From Bacteroidetes bacterium ADurb.Bin174 (GTDB lineage: Bacteria > Bacteroidota > Bacteroidia > Bacteroidales > Paludibacteraceae): a DNA stretch of 64,000 bases. The position numbers and the translations under genes were made by a program. The stretch is from positions 1 through 64,000 of the forward strand of contig MWCX01000080.1 of NCBI GenBank assembly GCA_002070265.1, written 5' to 3'. Below the pieces are notes generated by a model. The model had not been told where the DNA came from and ran no database searches. It saw nothing but the letters and a program-made list of their open reading frames with translations. Positions 16,220-27,446 of this stretch are shown here, piece by piece; position 1 is the stretch's first letter; each line of letters starts with the position of its first letter.

Positions 16220-18556
16220 TCAAATATATCTTTCTATTATTTCTTTTTTGTACTCATCATTAAGAATATCAACGATTGATTCTTTAAAGATAATTTCTTG
16301 CTCATTGATATTTTCAACAAAGGGAAGTATCCATTCTATTTCATCAAACGTAAATCCATATTTCAGTAACCATATCTCAGTTTGATTATTTGTTCCATAT
16401 GTTATGTAGTTGCTTAGATATAATGCCCTTAAATCTTTATGTTTGTTGTAGTATAGTAAGAAAGCTGCAGATAAAGGGTCCTTCAAAGAAAGTGAAATAA
16501 CTTTATCTATGTAATCATAAGTGTCATATATGATTAAATCAAAGTCAATATCCTTTACACTCAGATTCCTTTTAAAAAGAGCGACTGGCTTCGTAAACTT
16601 TCTGTTGGGCAAAGATTCGGCAATACAAGAAAATCTAATTTTGGTCGATTCAAGTTGTATATGATATTCTTTAACTGTTATATCTCCGCTTCTCAACTGT
16701 CGTCTCAACTGTCGTCTTATATCCTTTTCTGATAAAAAAGCATGTCTAAGAGAAACTATTTCAGCAAAAGATTTCCCTTGTATTTGCCATAACAGAACAG
16801 GTATAGAAGCACTTAATACGCTTTTTTCTCCACTGGTTAAGTCATTCCTTCTTAAATGCGTTTTATAAATATTTTGAAATGATGATTTGATATTTTTTCT
16901 TACACTATCACTTATCGAATAATACTCATGACCTGTTAATGGTTTTTTGTTATTCATCAAGTTATCTAATATATACTTAACTTCTTTCTCAATGTCATCT
17001 GATTTTAATCTTTCAATTTGCGTATTGGTTAGATTTAATTCGACATCAAATGTGTCATTTCTAATAGCATCTATAATATCAATGAAATCTTCATCAAAAG
17101 AATCATTGGTCTCGTCTAAAAGCGATGTTTCTGAAATAGACGATTCTGAGTTTATTCTGGAAATGAATGATCCTTTATTCAAGGACTCCACAACAACAAA
17201 TCCGTAATCAAATACATTTTTAGTGGAAGTAGTCCTTCCTGCTCGTCCTATAAGATTTTTTAAATCTAAATTCTTTTTGTTCTCGTTTCCAGTGAAATGA
17301 AAATTGTTAATCCACACTAAGTCAAAGGGCATATTTATCCCTTGTATTAATGTTGAAGTCGAAAAGCACAACTTAGCATAGCTTTCATTCACAAATTTTT
17401 CTATAATTAATCTTGCTTTTAATGGCATTGACCCATGATGAATAACAATACCTTTTTTCATCAAGTAAATTACTAAAGATTGCTTGTCTCTACTTGTTCC
17501 GAAATAGTCTTCTAATTCACTGATGTATTCTAATGCCCTTTTGTCTGTAATATCAGGGCATAGCTGTAGATATTTTGAATATGTCTCAATAAATGAGGAA
17601 TCATAAATTTTCCCTTTAGAGACGTAAATTAGACAAGTTCCTCCATTGGAAAGAATGTGCTCAACAATATCGCCATCATATTTTATCTCTCCGTTGCTGT
17701 TGTCTTGATATGGTGAGAAGTATTTGAATATTGATTTTTTATGTTCTAAAAATATTTTTCCAACATTATTCTGCCTGTAAGACTCTGAACTACTATCTAT
17801 CAATAGGTCGTGCTTAATTAATTGAGCTTCTGGATTTTTTACAAAAGGATGGGTGAAAACTTTCTTTGCATCAGGTATTTTTTTTTCTACTCTTCTAACG
17901 AAAGAATCAAATTTCATACCTCTAATGCCTTCCTCTGTTAACTGTGCTTCATCAAAAAGAAAAAGTTCAATGTTTATCTTATTGATGTTTTTAAACAATT
18001 CATCTCCCCTTTCGGGTGTAATGACGAAAATTCTCTTATGAGTTCTTTTCGTATTCACAAATTCTATAAAAGGCAATACTAAAATATCTTTAGGAGTAAC
18101 CTTTTTTATTTTAATAACATATTCAGAAAGTAAAGCTCTTGACGGAACAACAACAATAACATCCCCGTTTATATCCTTTATAATTTCTTGAAATAAAAAG
18201 GACTTACCTGTACTTGTGGGAGCTGAGAAAGAAAATTTATCATATTTAAAAATTGAATTATATGCATCAGCTTGAACAGGAGTAAAGGTTCTGCCTGTAC
18301 TTTCTTCTATTGATTTTGAATAGATGTCATAAATTAATTCAAGGAATGATGACGGAGAATCAGTCTTATAGAATAGCCCCATAAGGTATAATAATCGAGA
18401 CTCATATTTTGAAAAAAAATCAGAATGGTTCAGTTTTAATAAAGATAGAGTTTCTAGGTGATTAGAGTCAACTGGTCCATTTTGGTGGAAGTCGAATAAT
18501 ATCTTCGAAAACAACTCCGAATAATCATCTTGTTCAAATAGATCTTTGTCTAACAT
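16220..18556 (-). CDS. hamB: Hachiman protein HamB, superfamily 2 helicase
   Basis: A 778-residue DEAD/DEAH-type helicase. Motifs are Walker A APTSTGKS (112-119), the Walker B box LFDEAQL, motif IV/V around CFSTSTLIQGINMPFD, and motif VI LIGRAGRTTS, a Ski2-like signature. The C-terminal 300 residues have no known motif. In Hachiman, HamB surveys DNA and activates the HamA nuclease when it meets aberrant or phage DNA. Its start overlaps the hamA stop by 7 bp on the same strand. The pair is inserted in opposite orientation between topB and the DUF1896 gene of the ICE. Confidence 0.85.
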   Translation of the reverse strand: MLDKDLFEQDDYSELFSKILFDFHQNGPVDSNHLETLSLLKLNHSDFFSKYESRLLYLMGLFYKTDSPSSFLELIYDIYSKSIEESTGRTFTPVQADAYNSIFKYDKFSFSAPTSTGKSFLFQEIIKDINGDVIVVVPSRALLSEYVIKIKKVTPKDILVLPFIEFVNTKRTHKRIFVITPERGDELFKNINKINIELFLFDEAQLTEEGIRGMKFDSFVRRVEKKIPDAKKVFTHPFVKNPEAQLIKHDLLIDSSSESYRQNNVGKIFLEHKKSIFKYFSPYQDNSNGEIKYDGDIVEHILSNGGTCLIYVSKGKIYDSSFIETYSKYLQLCPDITDKRALEYISELEDYFGTSRDKQSLVIYLMKKGIVIHHGSMPLKARLIIEKFVNESYAKLCFSTSTLIQGINMPFDLVWINNFHFTGNENKKNLDLKNLIGRAGRTTSTKNVFDYGFVVVESLNKGSFISRINSESSISETSLLDETNDSFDEDFIDIIDAIRNDTFDVELNLTNTQIERLKSDDIEKEVKYILDNLMNNKKPLTGHEYYSISDSVRKNIKSSFQNIYKTHLRRNDLTSGEKSVLSASIPVLLWQIQGKSFAEIVSLRHAFLSEKDIRRQLRRQLRSGDITVKEYHIQLESTKIRFSCIAESLPNRKFTKPVALFKRNLSVKDIDFDLIIYDTYDYIDKVISLSLKDPLSAAFLLYYNKHKDLRALYLSNYITYGTNNQTEIWLLKYGFTFDEIEWILPFVENINEQEIIFKESIVDILNDEYKKEIIERYI

Positions 18557-19251
18557 ACTTCAATTGCTATTAGAAATAATTCATTGTGTTTGGCAATCTC
18601 TTCTATTATTTCGCTTTCTAAAGCATTTTTAAATATAGTATCAATATTTTTCGCATTAAAAGAGAATGCGGCGGCATATCCTTTTCTGCCAGCAACTATA
18701 TTAGAATGAGTTTCCTCGTCTATAAATGTTCTTAATGAGTTTAGCTCTGCATAATCTTTTTTTAAGTCAATAAAATTTCCAATCTGATCTAAAGCAATAG
18801 CTCTGGGAGTATCACTCAAACTAAATTTTGCTTCTCCAAAAATCAAAAACCTTTTCTCGCTAATTGTGTGAAAATCAAATCCGGGATTTCCTGATACTTT
18901 TTCTTTTAAAAGTTCTGCTAATGGAATTTTTGTGTGGTTGTAGTGACTGACAAGAACATTCTGAGCTGAATAGGAAACTAAATACTCCCCAATTTCATCA
19001 TTCAGACCATTAGATACTTTAGACAGAATTTCATTTACAACTTTGTTTATTGTTCTTTCTGCAGTAGCATTAAAAATAAGTTTATCCAACTCTTCCAGAT
19101 CGTTAATCCAACTGGTATCGGATATTTCTGAACTCATTTCACTTACTATTTTATTCAAATTCTTTATTTGAATATGGATACAGTTAATATCACAATTTGG
19201 ATATGTCTGTTTGTCTATATAATCATCTGTGTTCTTTGGGTTAATATTCAT
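18550..19251 (-). CDS. hamA: Hachiman protein HamA, DUF1837 nuclease
   Basis: A 233-residue protein with the restriction-nuclease-like signature GFDF ... GEAKFS: D126, E140 and K142 form the D-x(n)-E-x-K catalytic triad of HamA/DUF1837 nucleases. It is a little shorter than typical HamA (about 250-300 residues), mainly at the N-terminus. HamA degrades DNA non-specifically once released by HamB, giving abortive protection. It is the first gene of the operon, followed by hamB. The promoter -7 box TAACTTTG lies 114 bp upstream, in a spacer shared with the divergent DUF1896 promoter. Confidence 0.85.
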   Translation of the reverse strand: MNINPKNTDDYIDKQTYPNCDINCIHIQIKNLNKIVSEMSSEISDTSWINDLEELDKLIFNATAERTINKVVNEILSKVSNGLNDEIGEYLVSYSAQNVLVSHYNHTKIPLAELLKEKVSGNPGFDFHTISEKRFLIFGEAKFSLSDTPRAIALDQIGNFIDLKKDYAELNSLRTFIDEETHSNIVAGRKGYAAAFSFNAKNIDTIFKNALESEIIEEIAKHNELFLIAIEVC

Positions 19252-19364
19252 ACGAATAATTGTTTATTTCTCGTTAAACTTGTTGAACATACTTCCACAA
19301 TAGTTCGTAGAACTCAATACGACCAACAAGTTACCAACTGTTTACTGTACAAGACAACAGACCC

Positions 19365-19372
19365 CAAAGTTA
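19365..19372 (-). promoter_or_regulatory. -7 element of the hamA promoter
   Basis: The minus strand reads TAACTTTG, matching TAnnTTTG. It is 40 bp away from the first direct repeat of the divergent DUF1896 promoter, so the two transcription units could influence each other. Confidence 0.45.
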
Positions 19373-19411
19373 GTAAATATTTAAGACCCAGAAAAATATC
19401 TGTCCAGAAAC

Positions 19412-19516
19412 GCCACATACTGCCAAACGGAAGCCACATACTACCAACTATTTCCAATCTGCCTTCTTACTCACTGATTACCGGTATTTTTATTCTGCAT
19501 TAATAGTAATGCAGAA
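19412..19516 (+). promoter_or_regulatory. Promoter of the DUF1896-methylase operon, with 21-bp-spaced direct repeats and palindrome
   Basis: GCCACATACTGCCA (19412-19425) and GCCACATACTACCA (19433-19446) start 21 bp apart. After exactly 38 bp comes TATTTTTA (19485-19492) and the inverted repeat TTCTGCAT / ATGCAGAA (19493-19500, 19509-19516), ending 17 bp before the ATG. The spacing is identical to that at 12255-12376. Confidence 0.7.
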
Positions 19517-19533
19517 CAAAATCAGTAATCAGT

Positions 19534-19980
19534 ATGAAATACAATTCAAATTTAGATCCTGCGGAGATGTCATACTTCCGGCTCAATCTACTATCTTATT
19601 TACGAGATTCCCACCCCGACAAAGCAAACGACCTTTCCTTTATCGCAGGGCGTGGAGATATGGCAGCCGAAGCATATAGTGAGGCTATAAAAAGCGGCTT
19701 AGACCATATTCAGGCTGCGGAAATCGCAAACGAAACTCTATTCAAAGGCTTACACTTTTCTCCTTATAATGTAATAGTTGAAATACTTTGGAACGAGTTT
19801 TCCGACGAAGTATCTCCGGGCGAAGCACAAACGAAAGCCAAAGATTTATTACCTGAATGTCAGGCGGTATTTGCTAAATATAGTCTGAATGATGATTATG
19901 CCGAGACGACCGAGTACCAGTCGCTCTATACAGAGCTTGTCGGCACAATCTTGATATTGCTTGAAAATGAGTTACAATAA
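19534..19980 (+). CDS. DUF1896 family protein
   Basis: A 148-residue soluble protein of the DUF1896 family, which is confined to Bacteroidota conjugative and mobilizable elements and has no known activity. It is predicted mostly helical, with conserved stretches such as [18 protein letters not shown] and [14 protein letters not shown]. It overlaps the start of the giant methylase-helicase gene by 14 bp, so the two are translationally coupled; this pairing is usual for the family. It is driven by the third copy of the repeat-bearing promoter. Confidence 0.85.
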   Translation: MKYNSNLDPAEMSYFRLNLLSYLRDSHPDKANDLSFIAGRGDMAAEAYSEAIKSGLDHIQAAEIANETLFKGLHFSPYNVIVEILWNEFSDEVSPGEAQTKAKDLLPECQAVFAKYSLNDDYAETTEYQSLYTELVGTILILLENELQ

Positions 19981-22900
19981 GCGAACTCATTTGCGTCAAA
20001 ACATTGATGCAATCAAGTTGGCGTTACGGCTCGACAAGGAACATAGAAAAGCAACTCCCGAAGAACGGGAAATACTCACTAAGTATTCAGGGTTCGGTGG
20101 TATAAAGGCAATTCTTAACCCTGCCGACAAGCCCGAAGATATTGAACGGTGGTCTAAGTCCGAAGTCGAGCTTTTTCCGTTGGTGCAGGAACTTCACGAG
20201 GTACTCCGTGAAAGTTCTCCCACACCGGACGTTTATAAACGCTATATCAGTTCTCTGAAAAGTTCTATCCTAACCGCTTTCTATACACCAAAACCTGTTA
20301 TTGATGCGTTGTCGGATGCCCTAAAAGATAGTGGCATTACTCCGACACGCTTTTTAGAACCTAGTGCCGGAACAGGTGCGTTTATTTCTTCTTTCAAAGA
20401 CGTTGCACCTGAAGCCAAAGTAACAGGATTTGAGAAAGACCTATTGACAGGCAAAATTCTCTCGCACCTTTATCCCGATGACAAAGTACGGATTGAGGGC
20501 TACGAAAAAATGGAAGGACGCTACTCACAGCATTTTGATGTGATTGCTTCCAATATCCCTTTTGGCGATATTTCGGTATTCGATCCGCAACTGTCCAACC
20601 ACGAGATACCCGCCGTCAAACAATCAACACAGGCAATACACAACTACTTTTTTGTAAAAAGCGTTATGTCGGCCAGAGAAGGTGGGATAATTGCATTTAT
20701 TACCAGTCAAGGTGTACTTAATTCGGAACAGAACAAACCGATACGGGAATACTTGATGAACACCTGCGATGTGGTTTCCGCTATCCGTTTACCCAACAAC
20801 CTCTTTTCCGACCATGCCGGAACAGAAGTCGGCAGCGACCTGATTATCCTGCAACGGAACAATAACAACATAGCTTTAACCCAACTCCAGCAGGATTTTA
20901 TTGAATCTCGCAAGTTATCTAATGGCATCTCTATAAATAATCTGTTTCGTGATTTTGATAGGGTTGTACAAACCAGTTCTAAGATTGACACTGACCCTTA
21001 CGGCAAACCTGCAATTGTCTTTACTCACGATGGAGGAGTGGAGGGCATTGCCAAAGACCTGCGACAAATGCTGAAAGAGGATTTCTCTCAACATTTGGAT
21101 TTGCAGCGTTATCTACGAAATATGCCGGAGCAACAGCAATCCCAAATAGCAACTGCCGTAGAAATCAAACCGACACTTGAATCAAAGACCAATGACCTCA
21201 ATTCCGAACCTTCCAAGCAACAGACTCCTTATTCAGGTACGCTTTTCGATATGGACGACCCTCCCATTAAAAAAGAGCCGACTCCGGAGGCAAAGCCTAA
21301 ATCTGTTACAGAGCAACCATTGATTACCCTCTATGATCTTTTCGGTTTCACCCAAGAGGAACGGAGTCAGACCAAACGTCCGAAACGGCGTAAGAATAGC
21401 AAAGCTAAGAAAGAGGAAGTGAAAGAACTTCCGTTTATGGACTGGCGAGAAGAGATGCAGTATAACGTAGCAAAGGAACGGGAAAAGCTACAACAGGAGA
21501 CTGCCGAATCCTATCCGGTGTACGATGCCCGTCGGGAGGAACAATTAGAACGACTGAAAGAAGAAGCCGAACGGGAACAGCAGGAAGGCATGAAGCCGGT
21601 TCCTTATCATAACGCAGAAGATATGCCACCGCATTATCGTGAAGGATCGCTTGTAACAGACGAGAATAATCGTATTGGTTATTTGCGTGATTTAAATGGA
21701 TTTCAGCCGATGTTCCATCCGCTTCAGCTCACAGGAACACAGCAGGCGAAAGCGTCCCTTTATATTGAAATACGGGACACTTACCACCACCTGTATAGTA
21801 ACGAAGCAACAAGGTTGGAAGCCAATCCCGCCCTGCGTGAGATGCTGAACAGGCTTTACGATGATTTTACCCGTCGTTTCGGAAATATAAACGATGCGAA
21901 AAATCTAAGCCTAATTAAAATGGATGCCGGCGGAACGGAAATCCTCTCCCTTGAACGATATGTAAACGGTAAAGCAGTCAAAGCCGATATTTTTCAGCAA
22001 CCGGTTGCTTTCAATCCGAATGAGATAACTCATACAGATGATGCACGGGAAGCCCTAACAGCTTCGCTAAATAAGTATGCCCAAGTAAATCTTGAATATA
22101 TGGCAGGGCTTACAGGCGGCACTTCGGACGAAATACTGGAGGAACTGAAAGGGGAGGTGTTTTTCAATCCGATGATAGGCTCTTATGAAATTAAAGACAA
22201 GTTCATAAGCGGCAATGTTATCTCCAAAGCGGAACACGTAGAGCGGTATTTGGAAAATCACTCTGACCATGATGCGGCAAAAGAATCTCTGACAGCACTT
22301 CGGGAAGCCACGCCACGCCCGATACCATTCGAGGATCTGGATTTCAATTTCGGGGAGCGGTGGATCCCGTCAGGTATTTATAGTAAGTATGCTTCGCATT
22401 TGTTCGACACCAATGTGTCGGTGCATTATGCAGGGAGTCGGGATGAGTACACGCTTAAAGCCGACAGCAAGAATGTCAAGATATGGGATCAGTACGCAGT
22501 TAAAGCCCAAAGCCGGACTTTCGATGGTATCGCCTTAATGAAACACGCCCTACACAATACTTCTCCCGATATTACCAAGAAAGTCAATAAGTTGATTGAC
22601 GGGGAAATGAAAGAAGTTAAAGTGCGTGATTCCGAATCTATCCAACTCGCCAACTCCAAGATTGACGAGATACGGAACGGCTTTACCGAATGGCTGGGTG
22701 AACAATCCAAGGAGTTCAAAGACCGATTGGCGGATAAATATAATCGCACATTTAACTGTTTCGTTCGTCCGGATTATAACGGAAGTCACCAAGAGTTTCC
22801 GGGACTGGATTTGAAAGGCTTGGGTATTCCTGATTTATACAAAAGTCAAAAAGATGCTGTTTGGATGGATAAACTCAACGGTGGAGGAATAATCGACCAT

Positions 22901-25552
22901 GAGGTGGGAGGTGGTAAAACGCTGATAATGTGCGTAAGTGCCTACGAAAAGAAACGTTTGGGATTGGCTAATAAGCCTCTCATTATGGCTCTCAAAGCCA
23001 ATGTACATGAGATTGCCCAAACATTCTGTACGGCATATCCGAATGCCAAAGTATTATATCCGGGCAAAGAAGATTTTACACCCGCTAAACGGGCGAAGAT
23101 CTTCAACGAAATGAAAAACAACAACTGGGATGCTATCATTCTTACACACGAACAATTCGGTATGATACCCCAGTCGCCCGAAATACAGCAACGTATCTTA
23201 CAAACGGAACTCGATTCGGTGGAAGAAAATCTGGAGGTATTACGCTCACAAGGAAAAGAAATCTCTCGTGCGATGGAGAAAGGTTTAGTGAAACGGCAAC
23301 TTAATCTTGAAGCCAAGTTAAGTAACATTGCCTATCAGATTGAAAACCGAAAAGATGATACAGTCGATTTTCGTTTAATGGGTATTGACCATTTGTATGT
23401 TGATGAGAGCCACCGATTCAAGAACCTGACTTTTACCACCCGACACGATCGGGTTGCTGGTCTGGGTAATGCCGAAGGATCGCAACGTGCCCTCAATATG
23501 CTTTTTGCCCTACGTACCATTCAGGACAGAACAGGTAAGGATTTAGGTGCGACTTTTCTTTCAGGAACGACCATTTCCAACAGTTTGACAGAGTTATACT
23601 TGCTTTTCAAGTATCTCCGGCCAAATGAACTGGAACGGCAGGGCATTAATACATTCGATGCGTGGGCAGCCATTTTTGCCAAGAAGTCGATAGATTATGA
23701 GTTTTCAGTTACAAACGAAATTGTGCAGAAAGAACGCTTTCGGTATTTTATTAAAGTACCCGAATTGGCTGCGTTTTATTCTGAAATTACAGACTATCGT
23801 TCTGCTGAAGATATTGGTATCGACCGACCTGTAAAAAACGAAATTCTGCATAATATTCCACCCACTCCTGACCAACAAGAGTTTATTCAGAAATTGGTAG
23901 AGTTCGCCAAAACAGGTAAAGGCGAAATACTGGGACGGGAGCCCTTATCAGAAAAGGAAGAGAAAGCAAAGATGCTGATTGCAACGGACTATGCCCGCAA
24001 AATGTCGCTTGATATGCGATTGATTGATCCGGTCAAGTACGGCGACCATGTGGATAATAAGGCTTCGCACGTTGCTAAAATGGTAGCGGATTACTACACA
24101 AAGTTCGATCAACACAAGGCTACTCAGTTTGTTTTCTCCGATTTGGGTACTTACAAACCCGGAGAATGGAACCCATGCTCCGAAATAAAGCGTAAACTGA
24201 TGGATGACTACGGAATCCCAGCTCACGAAATACGCTTTATTCAGGAAGCCAAGACGGACAAAGCTCGCAAAACTATGATTAAGGATATGAATGAAGGTAA
24301 AATCCGTGTATTGTTCGGGAGTACGGAAATGTTGGGAACAGGAGTTAATGCCCAGAAAAGATGTGTTGCAATCCACCATTTGGATGCCCCTTGGAGACCG
24401 TCAGACCTTGAACAACGGGACGGTCGGGGTATTCGTAAAGGCAACGATATTGCCAAACTATATGCCGATAATAAGGTAGATGTACTTATCTATGCGGTAG
24501 AAAAGTCGTTGGATGCGTACAAGTTTGGCTTACTCCACAATAAACAGCTTTTCATTCGACAGTTGAAAAATAACTCACTGGGAAGTCGTACCATTGACGA
24601 GGGCAGTATGGACGAAAAAGGCGGTATGAACTTTTCTGAATATGTCGCCATTCTCTCCGGTAATACCGAACTATTGGAAAAAGCACGTCTGGAAAAGAAA
24701 ATCGCTTCGTTGGAATCCGAACGCCAAGCATTTATGCGTGGCAAATCTTCATCTCGCTACAAATTGGAAGATATTGTATCTAATGTGGAGAAGAACAACG
24801 GTCTTATCAGCCGTATATCCAAAGATATAGAAGCGTTTAATTCTCGTGTTCAGTATCAACCTGACGGCGTTACTCGCTTGAATCCGGTAATATTGAACGG
24901 ATTGCAGGGCAGTAATCCTAAAGAAGTAGGGCTGAAATTGAATGAAATTGCTGACAAAGCCCGTACACTTGGAGCGCACGAGAAAATAGGTACGCTTTAC
25001 GGCTTTGAGTTAATGGTAAAGTCAGAAACTACTGCCAAAGACGGATTCGATGTGATACAAAATCGCTTTTTTGTCAAAGGTGAAGGCGATATTCTATACA
25101 ACTACAATCACGGGCTAATGGCAACCGATCCGAAGACGGCTGCACAAAATTTCCTAAATGCACTTGATACTATGCCAAAGCTGTTAGATAGGTATCAGAC
25201 GGAAAATGAGAAATTGCAAAAGGATATACCTGTTCTCAAAGAAGTGGTCGAAGGAACTTGGCGGAAAGAACCGGAACTAAAAGCTCTAAAAGACGATTTG
25301 ATTAAGTTAGACCGTGAAATCCAACTCTCGCTTAAACCGATCGAAGAAAGTGAGGGACAGGAGACCGTTTCGACAAGTAATACAAGTCAATCACAAGCGA
25401 AACCCGAAACTTCATTTATCAAGGACACTTCGTTTCCTAATAACTTGCAGGGAGTAAAGGAAATTATGGGCGACAGGCTTGTTATTGCTTCGGCAGGTAG
25501 TAACCCGCCGAAAGTGGAGAAGAAAGATGTTTCAAAGGGTATCAAGATCTGA
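19967..25552 (+). CDS. Giant N6-adenine methylase / SNF2-like helicase fusion of the ICE
   Basis: A protein of about 1861 residues from the ATG at 19967. The N-terminal SAM-dependent methylase has motif [12 protein letters not shown] (about residue 130) and a catalytic-loop variant SNIPFGD (about 195), where most N6-adenine methylases have NPPF or DPPY. A charged linker rich in Pro, Glu and Lys covers about 400-560. The SNF2-like helicase half has Walker A HEVGGGKT (about 980), the DESH box [10 protein letters not shown] (about 1144) and motif [13 protein letters not shown] (about 1485). A coiled-coil-like C-terminus follows. Such proteins accompany DUF1896, TopB and DUF3945 in Bacteroidota ICEs and may protect element DNA against host restriction and remodel it in the recipient. 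The methylase role is inferred from motifs. Confidence 0.85.
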   Translation: MSYNKRTHLRQNIDAIKLALRLDKEHRKATPEEREILTKYSGFGGIKAILNPADKPEDIERWSKSEVELFPLVQELHEVLRESSPTPDVYKRYISSLKSSILTAFYTPKPVIDALSDALKDSGITPTRFLEPSAGTGAFISSFKDVAPEAKVTGFEKDLLTGKILSHLYPDDKVRIEGYEKMEGRYSQHFDVIASNIPFGDISVFDPQLSNHEIPAVKQSTQAIHNYFFVKSVMSAREGGIIAFITSQGVLNSEQNKPIREYLMNTCDVVSAIRLPNNLFSDHAGTEVGSDLIILQRNNNNIALTQLQQDFIESRKLSNGISINNLFRDFDRVVQTSSKIDTDPYGKPAIVFTHDGGVEGIAKDLRQMLKEDFSQHLDLQRYLRNMPEQQQSQIATAVEIKPTLESKTNDLNSEPSKQQTPYSGTLFDMDDPPIKKEPTPEAKPKSVTEQPLITLYDLFGFTQEERSQTKRPKRRKNSKAKKEEVKELPFMDWREEMQYNVAKEREKLQQETAESYPVYDARREEQLERLKEEAEREQQEGMKPVPYHNAEDMPPHYREGSLVTDENNRIGYLRDLNGFQPMFHPLQLTGTQQAKASLYIEIRDTYHHLYSNEATRLEANPALREMLNRLYDDFTRRFGNINDAKNLSLIKMDAGGTEILSLERYVNGKAVKADIFQQPVAFNPNEITHTDDAREALTASLNKYAQVNLEYMAGLTGGTSDEILEELKGEVFFNPMIGSYEIKDKFISGNVISKAEHVERYLENHSDHDAAKESLTALREATPRPIPFEDLDFNFGERWIPSGIYSKYASHLFDTNVSVHYAGSRDEYTLKADSKNVKIWDQYAVKAQSRTFDGIALMKHALHNTSPDITKKVNKLIDGEMKEVKVRDSESIQLANSKIDEIRNGFTEWLGEQSKEFKDRLADKYNRTFNCFVRPDYNGSHQEFPGLDLKGLGIPDLYKSQKDAVWMDKLNGGGIIDHEVGGGKTLIMCVSAYEKKRLGLANKPLIMALKANVHEIAQTFCTAYPNAKVLYPGKEDFTPAKRAKIFNEMKNNNWDAIILTHEQFGMIPQSPEIQQRILQTELDSVEENLEVLRSQGKEISRAMEKGLVKRQLNLEAKLSNIAYQIENRKDDTVDFRLMGIDHLYVDESHRFKNLTFTTRHDRVAGLGNAEGSQRALNMLFALRTIQDRTGKDLGATFLSGTTISNSLTELYLLFKYLRPNELERQGINTFDAWAAIFAKKSIDYEFSVTNEIVQKERFRYFIKVPELAAFYSEITDYRSAEDIGIDRPVKNEILHNIPPTPDQQEFIQKLVEFAKTGKGEILGREPLSEKEEKAKMLIATDYARKMSLDMRLIDPVKYGDHVDNKASHVAKMVADYYTKFDQHKATQFVFSDLGTYKPGEWNPCSEIKRKLMDDYGIPAHEIRFIQEAKTDKARKTMIKDMNEGKIRVLFGSTEMLGTGVNAQKRCVAIHHLDAPWRPSDLEQRDGRGIRKGNDIAKLYADNKVDVLIYAVEKSLDAYKFGLLHNKQLFIRQLKNNSLGSRTIDEGSMDEKGGMNFSEYVAILSGNTELLEKARLEKKIASLESERQAFMRGKSSSRYKLEDIVSNVEKNNGLISRISKDIEAFNSRVQYQPDGVTRLNPVILNGLQGSNPKEVGLKLNEIADKARTLGAHEKIGTLYGFELMVKSETTAKDGFDVIQNRFFVKGEGDILYNYNHGLMATDPKTAAQNFLNALDTMPKLLDRYQTENEKLQKDIPVLKEVVEGTWRKEPELKALKDDLIKLDREIQLSLKPIEESEGQETVSTSNTSQSQAKPETSFIKDTSFPNNLQGVKEIMGDRLVIASAGSNPPKVEKKDVSKGIKI

Positions 25553-25584
25553 TAATCTCACATCAGTTTTTATTTAGATTTTAA

Positions 25585-25617
25585 TTTGCCACAAATTTAT
25601 CGTATATTTGTGGCAAA
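25585..25617. promoter_or_regulatory. Inverted-repeat operator upstream of abiE
   Basis: TTTGCCACAAAT (25585-25596) and ATTTGTGGCAAA (25606-25617) form a perfect 12-bp inverted repeat with a 9-bp spacer. A TATATTTG -7 box (25603-25610) overlaps its right arm, so protein bound here would block the abiE promoter. AbiEi antitoxins are known to repress their own operon through inverted repeats. Confidence 0.75.
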
Positions 25618-25628
25618 ATTATCTCTAT

Positions 25629-26231
25629 ATGCAAAGTGCATTTAATAAAATAAAGGATAAAATTCTTTCCTCTGAAAGAGGAGAATTATTTTTCCCTGAC
25701 GATTTCTCCTCTTTTGGCTCGTCAGATGCTGTTCGCTCTGCATTGGTGCGTTTATGCCAGTCGGAAGTCATAATCCGTGTTGCTCAAGGGATTTACTATT
25801 ATCCTAAAATAGATTCCAAATGGGGGAGTGGTATCATTCCGCCGAGTGTAGAAGAAATCGCTAACGGAATCGCTAAACGGGATAGAGTGCGGATTATGCC
25901 AACAGGAGCATATGTTCTCAATATGCTTGGATTATCGACACAAGTTCCAGCAAATGTCGTTTTTGTTACTGACGGATCTCCTCGTCGTGTATCCATTGGT
26001 AAAGGAAAAGGTATTTTATTCAAACATACCTCCGAGATGCGTAATTTTGCCTATCAATCACAAATGATGATGCTGTTAGTTACTGCTATGCGTGAAATAG
26101 GCGAAGGTAATATTACTTCGGAACAGTTTGAAATTATCAAAACCCATTTGGAAAAAGTAAGTACCGAAGAATTCCAAAACGATATACAATTGGCACCGAT
26201 ATGGGTGCGTAAAACTCTTCAAAACGCATGA
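25629..26231 (+). CDS. abiEi: Type IV antitoxin AbiEi
   Basis: About 200 residues from the ATG at 25629; a TTG further upstream would place the start inside the operator, so the ATG is preferred. An N-terminal winged helix (residues about 10-60, SSDAVRSALVRLCQSEVIIRV region) is followed by the AbiEi C-terminal domain (IMPTGAYVLNMLGLSTQVP, then VFVTDGSPRRVSIG). AbiEi both represses the operon and neutralises AbiEii without direct contact (type IV). Its stop overlaps the toxin start in ATGA, giving tight coupling. The pair sits after the methylase-helicase operon and probably stabilises the ICE and gives abortive phage resistance. Confidence 0.85.
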   Translation: MQSAFNKIKDKILSSERGELFFPDDFSSFGSSDAVRSALVRLCQSEVIIRVAQGIYYYPKIDSKWGSGIIPPSVEEIANGIAKRDRVRIMPTGAYVLNMLGLSTQVPANVVFVTDGSPRRVSIGKGKGILFKHTSEMRNFAYQSQMMMLLVTAMREIGEGNITSEQFEIIKTHLEKVSTEEFQNDIQLAPIWVRKTLQNA

Positions 26232-27229
26232 AATACATAGATTTGACAGATATAGAACAACAGGAAATTGTTCGAAGGGTACAAGCGGAAACAGGCCTAA
26301 ACCAACAAATAATAGAAAAAGATTGGTGGGTAACGGCTGTTCTCAGAGCATTGTTTTCCTTGCCTTACGCTAATCATTTATCTTTCAAAGGAGGAACCAA
26401 TTTGAGTAAGTGTTGGAATTTGATCAGTCGGTTTTCCGAAGATGCGGATATTGGTATAGATCGTGAGTATTTAGGCTTTAGCGGAACACTTTCAAAGACA
26501 CAAATCAGCGATAAATTACGTCGTGCTTCCTGCTCATTTGTTCGTGAAAAAATGCAGGTTGATTTACGAGAGCAACTTATGGCGGATGGTATCAACGGAA
26601 GCAAGTTTACCGTTAAAGTCCATATTACGCCAGTCACAACGACAGACCCGGAAATAATTGAGGTTGAATACCAATCCATATTTGAAGAACTTCAATACAT
26701 CAAACGTAAAGTCATTGTCGAGGTCAGCGGTCGTTCTATGAGTGAGCCGATAACTCCCGTTCACTTATCCTCTTTTATTGACGGAGTATATACAAATGCA
26801 CCGTTTACAGAACCGAATTTTAAAGTCCGAGCAGTTGCACCCGAACGTACTTTTTTAGAAAAGATATGTCTGCTTCAAGAGGAATTTGCAAAGCCGAAAG
26901 AGGCAATGCGTACCGAAAGAATGTCGCGACACCTTTACGATATAGTTCAAATAATGCAGACACCGATAGCGTCTAAAGCAATAAACGATGTAGATCTCTA
27001 TGACTCAGTTATCAAACATCGACAAACGTTTATCGGGATAAAAGGATTTGACTATTCTTTATTGCGGCCACAGGTTATCTGTATAATTCCGCCTGTCGAG
27101 GTTATGGATTCTTGGAAAAAAGATTACGAAACAATGCAGGAAACAATGATATACGGAGATTCTCTGCCTTTCGACAAGATGATTGAGAAAATTGCGGAAT
27201 TTAACAAAACTCTTAATAATTTGCCATGA
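26228..27229 (+). CDS. abiEii: Type IV toxin AbiEii, nucleotidyltransferase
   Basis: A 333-residue DUF1814 protein of the polymerase-beta-like nucleotidyltransferase fold. The signature is FKGGTNLSK (residues 53-61) with the metal-binding FSEDADIG (69-76). The preceding EKDWWV motif is also typical. AbiEii-type toxins transfer nucleotides onto tRNA acceptor ends or other targets and stop growth. The length is normal. It begins 4 bp inside the antitoxin gene. Confidence 0.85.
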   Translation: MKYIDLTDIEQQEIVRRVQAETGLNQQIIEKDWWVTAVLRALFSLPYANHLSFKGGTNLSKCWNLISRFSEDADIGIDREYLGFSGTLSKTQISDKLRRASCSFVREKMQVDLREQLMADGINGSKFTVKVHITPVTTTDPEIIEVEYQSIFEELQYIKRKVIVEVSGRSMSEPITPVHLSSFIDGVYTNAPFTEPNFKVRAVAPERTFLEKICLLQEEFAKPKEAMRTERMSRHLYDIVQIMQTPIASKAINDVDLYDSVIKHRQTFIGIKGFDYSLLRPQVICIIPPVEVMDSWKKDYETMQETMIYGDSLPFDKMIEKIAEFNKTLNNLP

Positions 27230-27349
27230 AATTACCGAATTAAGATTAAGCAATTTTGCCCAGTATAACTACGAAAGTAACACATTCATTCTGCAAGTAA
27301 ATTAGAGAAGAATTCTCAATATCCTTTTAACTCTTATCCTATTGCACGG

Positions 27350-27392
27350 AATAAAAAAAGCCCGTGCCTGTCATCACGACGGTACGGGCTTT
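27350..27392 (-). terminator. Terminator of the HTH/primase operon
   Basis: A 10-bp stem AGCCCGTGCC / GGTACGGGCT (27359-27368, 27381-27390) with one G-T pair. On the minus strand it is followed by a seven-T run, so it ends the minus-strand operon; it may also stop plus-strand readthrough from abiE. Confidence 0.85.
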
Positions 27393-27446
27393 CAATTCAC
27401 AAAAATTTCAACTATGAACCTAAAAGATTGAAAATAGTCATTTCCC

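Noticed and set aside
16947..17207. Antisense open frames inside hamB, sprA and the other large genes
   Set aside because: They are shadow frames of well-supported genes with no homology or start signals of their own.
25608..25628. Upstream TTG start for abiEi
   Set aside because: It lies inside the operator repeat; the ATG at 25629 gives the usual N-terminus.
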